64,000 nucleotides of DNA from Aquimonas sp044377145 (GTDB lineage: Bacteria > Pseudomonadota > Gammaproteobacteria > Xanthomonadales > Xanthomonadaceae). Below, in pieces: positions 60,602 to 64,000 of this stretch; position 1 is the stretch's first letter; every line of letters begins with the position of its first letter. A model generated the notes under the pieces. The model did no database searches, had not been told where the DNA came from, and was given only the letters and a program-made list of their open reading frames with translations. The stretch spans positions 40,717-104,716 of the forward strand of contig NZ_JBILJQ010000008.1 in assembly GCF_044377145.1 (NCBI RefSeq), read 5' to 3'. A program made the position numbers and the translations under genes.

Positions 60602-62935
60602 TTAGGGCCGGCCCGTCGCGGGCAGCAGCTCGATATGGTCGATGACCCACAGCTGCGGACGGCTGTCGCCGCTGAACTGCAGGCAGAGATCGGTGGGCGC
60701 GGTTCCGGACTGCAGCTGCAGCTCGAACTCGGCAAATCCCGCCGCCGGAGTGTCGGCCGGCAGCACCTGCTCGGCGAGCACGGGGCCATCGCAACCGCGC
60801 TGCAAGCGCAGTTCGCCATGCGGCGATACGGCGGGAACAAAACGCCGATTCGCCTCGTCGCCGTGCAGCTGGAAATTGTACGGGATACGCCCTGCCCTCA
60901 CCCGCAGGCGATCACCGGCACCCACCGGGCTGGCAGGCCACTCCCAGCGCGGTTCGAAGATGTCGACGTTGAAGATCGCGCGGGCATCGCCACTCGCCGA
61001 ATCCAGCGGCTGGTCATCTTCCAGTCGCAGCACCAGCTTCGGCGTCGCCGGCATCAGCGCCGGGCTGCGGCGCAGGCGCAGGGAGTCGGCGGTCAGCGTC
61101 ATCTTTGTGAGCGGCAGCTGGGCTTCACCGTTGATCACCACCGCGGCCAGCACCTCGGCAGGCAGCGGCAGATCCAGCGCCGTGCTGTAGCGCGGGCTTT
61201 CGGGGCCCGGTGGCGTGCCGTCGAGACTGTAGTGGATCGGCACATCGCCCGCGTCCACCGACAGTCGCACCGTGGCCTGCGCAAGCCCGGGCTTCAGATC
61301 GGCCCGCAGCTGCACCTCGAAGCCGGTGTCGGCATAGGCGATATCCAGCGCACGGTAGGCCGGCAGCAGGGCCGCGAGCCGCAGCACGAAGTCATTGAAG
61401 TCGCGCTGCTCACGGCTGCTCCAGCCGCGCTCGGCCAGTGCGGCGATGCGCGGGAATACCGCGTGCTGAACGCGCGCATAGCTGCGCAGGTGCTCGGTCC
61501 AGACATTGGCCTGCAGGCCCAGCACATGGCCATGCTTGTCAGCGGCCAACGCGGGCGGCACGGGCTCGAAGGCATACACCCGCGAGATCGGAATCATCGC
61601 CGGCCGCCCGGGCACTTCACGCTCTGAGCCCGACTGCAGATAGTCGAAGTAGAGCTCGCTGCTCGGGCTCATCACCACATCATGGCCCTGCCCGGCCGCC
61701 ACCACGCCGCCCTCGATGCCACGCCAGGACATCACCGCAGCCCCGGCGGGCAGGCCGCCTTCGAGAATCTCATCCCAGCCGATCAGACGCCTTCCTTTGG
61801 CCGCGAGGTAGCGCTCCATGCGCTGGATCAGCCACGACTGCAGCGCCTCCTCGCTGTCGACACCGAGCTCGCGCATGCGCGCCTGCACGCGGGCCGAGGC
61901 GCGCCACTGGTCCTTGACCGCTTCATCGCCGCCGATATGGATAAAGCGGCCCGGGAACAAGGCCACCACTTCATCAAGCACCTGCTCCAGCGTGCGAACG
62001 GTGTCTTCTTCGACACTGAACAGAATGCTGTGCACGCCCCAGTCGGGCGACACCGGCAGCGCGGGATCGAGCAAGCCCAGCTGTGGATAGGCCGCGATCG
62101 CCGCCTGGGCGTGGCCCGGCAGGTCGATCTCCGGGACGATCTCGATGTGGCGCGCGCTGGCATAGGCCACCAGTTCGCGGATCTGCGCCTGCGAGTACCA
62201 GGCGCAATAGGGGCTCGGCTCGCCGCTGAGCGGATCGCGCCCGGCGGCACCGGCGGGAATGCGACAGCCACCGACCTCGGTCAGGCGCGGGAACTGCTTG
62301 ATCTCGATGCGCCAGCCCTGGTCGTCAGTGAGATGCCAGTGCAGCACGTTGAGCTTGTGCAGGGCCATGCTGTCGAGCAGGTGCTTGATCTCGTCGACCG
62401 ATTGCGCATGCCGTGCGGAATCCAGCATCAGGCCGCGCCAGCCGAAGCGCGGCACATCTTCGATCGAGACCTTCGGAATGCTCGCGCCGCCCTCGCCCAC
62501 CTGCATCAGCAGTGCAAGACTGGTCGCGGCGTGGAACAGGCCGGCGGCGTCGCTGGCGATCGCGCGCGCCTGGGTGTCGGTGACTTCGATTCGGTAGGCC
62601 TCGCGCGCAAGCCCGGCGGCGGCGTCTAGTTCGAAATGCACGCTCGCGCTTGCACTGTCAGCGCGCTGCAGGCCGTGTGCATGCAGGCGCTGGCTCAGCT
62701 CGCTCAGGCGTGCCGCGGCCTGTTCGGCGCCTGCGCCGCCGGTCGCTGCAACTTCGGCGGCCGCAGGCAGCTGCAGCGCACCGCCCTGCACGCGCATCTG
62801 CGCGGGGGCTGGAATCAAACGTGGCTGAGCCACCGCGACGGCTGCTTCAGGCGCCGGCGCGCGGCTGCAGCCGCTGGCGACAGCGATCAACGCAGCGGCG
62901 AGGCTCAGCAGAATTCGGATAGGGATTGAAGGCAT
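60602..62935 (-). CDS. Beta-N-acetylhexosaminidase (GH20), lipoprotein
   Basis: GH20 enzymes release terminal GlcNAc from chitooligosaccharides by substrate-assisted catalysis. The 777-residue product has a lipoprotein signal (MPSIPIRILLSLAAALIAVASGC, Cys23 lipidated), the GH20b N-terminal domain and the catalytic barrel with RGLMLDSARH, LHWHLTDDQGWR and the Asp-Glu catalytic pair in FIHIGGDEAVKDQW near residue 335. Two more C-terminal beta domains (about 560-777) include a chitobiase-type C-terminal segment (PIHYSLDGTPPGPESPRYS). Start at 62935 is chosen for the signal; an upstream in-frame start at 62974 would bury it. The enzyme should act at the outer membrane or in the periplasm. Confidence 0.92.
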   Translation of the reverse strand: MPSIPIRILLSLAAALIAVASGCSRAPAPEAAVAVAQPRLIPAPAQMRVQGGALQLPAAAEVAATGGAGAEQAAARLSELSQRLHAHGLQRADSASASVHFELDAAAGLAREAYRIEVTDTQARAIASDAAGLFHAATSLALLMQVGEGGASIPKVSIEDVPRFGWRGLMLDSARHAQSVDEIKHLLDSMALHKLNVLHWHLTDDQGWRIEIKQFPRLTEVGGCRIPAGAAGRDPLSGEPSPYCAWYSQAQIRELVAYASARHIEIVPEIDLPGHAQAAIAAYPQLGLLDPALPVSPDWGVHSILFSVEEDTVRTLEQVLDEVVALFPGRFIHIGGDEAVKDQWRASARVQARMRELGVDSEEALQSWLIQRMERYLAAKGRRLIGWDEILEGGLPAGAAVMSWRGIEGGVVAAGQGHDVVMSPSSELYFDYLQSGSEREVPGRPAMIPISRVYAFEPVPPALAADKHGHVLGLQANVWTEHLRSYARVQHAVFPRIAALAERGWSSREQRDFNDFVLRLAALLPAYRALDIAYADTGFEVQLRADLKPGLAQATVRLSVDAGDVPIHYSLDGTPPGPESPRYSTALDLPLPAEVLAAVVINGEAQLPLTKMTLTADSLRLRRSPALMPATPKLVLRLEDDQPLDSASGDARAIFNVDIFEPRWEWPASPVGAGDRLRVRAGRIPYNFQLHGDEANRRFVPAVSPHGELRLQRGCDGPVLAEQVLPADTPAAGFAEFELQLQSGTAPTDLCLQFSGDSRPQLWVIDHIELLPATGRP

Positions 62936-63117
62936 GGTTCCAGTCTCGACGGGCGCGGTGCGCGCCGTCCGCATGCTGCATCAGATTCGAAAAAACGGCC
63001 CGGGCGAACCCGGGCCAAGCGAGCATTCCGCGGCGGTCGGAACGAGGGGAGAACCGCCGCGAAACGTCCTGCCTGCAGCGGCCATGGAGCGCACCGCTGC
63101 AGGCAGGCCTGAGCCGA

Positions 63118-63891
63118 TCAGAAACTCAGGCGCAGGTTCAGGTAGTACTGGCGACCGTTCTTCAGAAAGGCGCGCGGCTGATCGGGTGAGCCGGCGTAGT
63201 ACTTCAGGGTCGGATCGTTGAGGTTCAGGCCGTCGAGGCTCAGGCTCAGCATGTCGTTGACCTTGTACCCGAAGGAGGCCGAGACATTGCCCACGGCGTC
63301 TTGGCTGAAGGCGCTGGCGCGATCCAGACCGCTGTAGAACTCCGAGCGGTAGTTGTAGTTCAGCCGGACGTTGAAGCGCTCGTTCTCGAAGTAGCCGCCG
63401 AGATTGGCGGTGTTCTTCGAGGTGCCCACCAGCTCTCCACCACCGTCCTCCTCGCCGTCGGCGTAGGTGTAGTTGGCGAAGAAGCCGAACTGCTCGCCCA
63501 GCGGCTGCTGCCATGCCAGTTCAAGGCCCTTGACCGTGCCGCTGCTGTTGATCGGTACGGTCAGGTCATAAGGCACCAGAATGCCGCTGGGGTTCTGCTG
63601 ATTGAAGCTCAGATATCGCTGGCGTTCGCGGCCGACCGTGATGTAGCTGGTCAGATCCATGTAGTAGATCCCCGCGCTCAGCAGGGCGCGCGGAGCGAAG
63701 TACCACTCGTAGGAGAGATCGATGTTGTTGGAACGAACCGGATCCAGAAACGGATTGCTGCCGCTGCCCGAGCCGACTGCATTCGGCGCATTGAGATCCG
63801 GCGGCGGGCTCAGGTTGATCGGGCCTGCCAATGCCGAATAGTCTGGCCGCGCCATCGTGCGTGAGGCTGCCAGGCGCAGCCCTACGCGCCT
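63118..63891 (-). pseudogene. TonB-dependent receptor, 3' remnant
   Basis: About 258 residues of the C-terminal beta-barrel of a TonB-dependent receptor remain. It begins near LRLAASRTMARPDYSALAGP, the usual late-barrel motif, and ends with the outer-membrane signal NLRLSF. The plug domain, signal peptide and most of the barrel are absent. The reading frame upstream of 63885 no longer resembles a receptor and meets IS-like sequence, so the gene is probably disrupted by insertion. In intact form it would import chitooligosaccharide-type ligands, judging by the adjacent hexosaminidase. The rest may lie beyond the window on the far side of the insertion. Confidence 0.7.
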
Positions 63892-64000
63892 ACACTCCAC
63901 GAGACAGTGACGCAGCACGTTATCTCTCATTCTAGGGCGGCTTTGTTCGGAGACTCCCATGCCAAAGCCGTTGCGGGTTCGCCCGCCAGAAACATCTTCC
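63892..64000 (+). mobile_element. Probable left end of an IS630-type insertion sequence
   Basis: The sequence that breaks the receptor gene runs to the window edge and contains a plausible leader (CGGAGA) and a new start codon at 63959. IS630-type elements insert at TA; the precise terminus cannot be fixed, but TA steps lie at about 63880 and 63890. Only one end is in the window, so no inverted-repeat pair can be checked. Confidence 0.4.
63959..64000 (+). CDS. Possible IS630-type transposase, first 14 codons only
   Basis: The visible product reads MPKPLRVRPPETSS and is open at the window edge. IS630-family transposases (Tc1/mariner relatives) often start with a similar basic M-x-K/R-P-L-x-V-R-P segment. 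Fourteen residues cannot prove it; the support is the truncated receptor immediately to its left and the absence of any other explanation for the break. Confidence 0.4.
   Translation, partial: MPKPLRVRPPETSS

Overview
The window is GC-rich chromosomal DNA of a gammaproteobacterium, most likely of the Lysobacterales (Xanthomonadales). The pointers are: minCDE followed by an HExxH hypothetical gene, a thiolase-liuB-liuC leucine/acyl-CoA block, a sucA-sucB-lpd operon, a (GGGATTC)n array with CCCTCTCCC-type hairpins, secreted proteins carrying a ..FxDGFE.. motif, and a TonB receptor with a chitobiase (hexosaminidase). The order is an inference from these features, not from a ribosomal marker. No rRNA, tRNA or CRISPR array was seen.

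Layout. 1-2268: 3' part of minC, minD (TTG start), minE and a small putative metalloprotein. 2461-7230: secreted esterase, thiolase, methylcrotonyl-CoA carboxylase beta subunit, methylglutaconyl-CoA hydratase. 7262-13367: 2-oxoglutarate dehydrogenase complex genes behind a consensus sigma-54-type promoter, with a small secreted protein between sucB and lpd. 13377-16961: repeats, a LOG-family gene whose 3' end is duplicated 1.5 kb downstream on the far side of a TIGR03032-type gene, and an FG-GAP repeat protein. 17202-27358: 5'-nucleotidase, cupin, feoA-feoB-Cys-rich protein behind a Fur-box-like site, PatZ-like protein acetyltransferase, YbaN-like protein, CDF metal exporter, CYTH-CHAD protein.

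27953-56400 (possibly to 58279) is the centre of interest: an extracellular contractile injection system (eCIS) of about 27 kb. A stand-alone sigma-54 activator (AAA+ plus Fis-type HTH, no sensor domain) precedes a 360-base intergenic region. That region holds a 10-bp perfect inverted repeat (candidate activator site) and, 70 bases on, a near-consensus -24/-12 promoter. A run of tightly packed, often overlapping plus-strand genes follows: DUF3467 protein, one large sheath, one tube, zinc-ribbon gp26-like protein, Pro/Ala-rich protein, Pvc16/DUF4255 cap protein, AAA+ ATPase, CIS-tube adaptor, LysM-like protein, gp27-like hub, gp5-like spike, spike-tip candidate, gp25, two large baseplate proteins, gpI-like protein, a beta-helix fibre candidate, a CarboxypepD_reg/helix-hairpin-helix protein, and a 1270-residue DUF4157 protein with an HNH-like motif (likely payload). 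A flavin amine oxidase follows and could be a second payload. There are no capsid, terminase, integrase or lysis genes, so it is not a prophage, and no TssJLM-type membrane complex, so it is not a type VI system.

58572-64000: Sua5/TsaC-type tRNA-modification enzyme, then a minus-strand set of TonB-dependent receptor, GH20 hexosaminidase lipoprotein and glucokinase-type kinase that suggests chitin/GlcNAc use. The receptor gene keeps only its 3' end and is interrupted at the right edge by what looks like the start of an IS630-type element.
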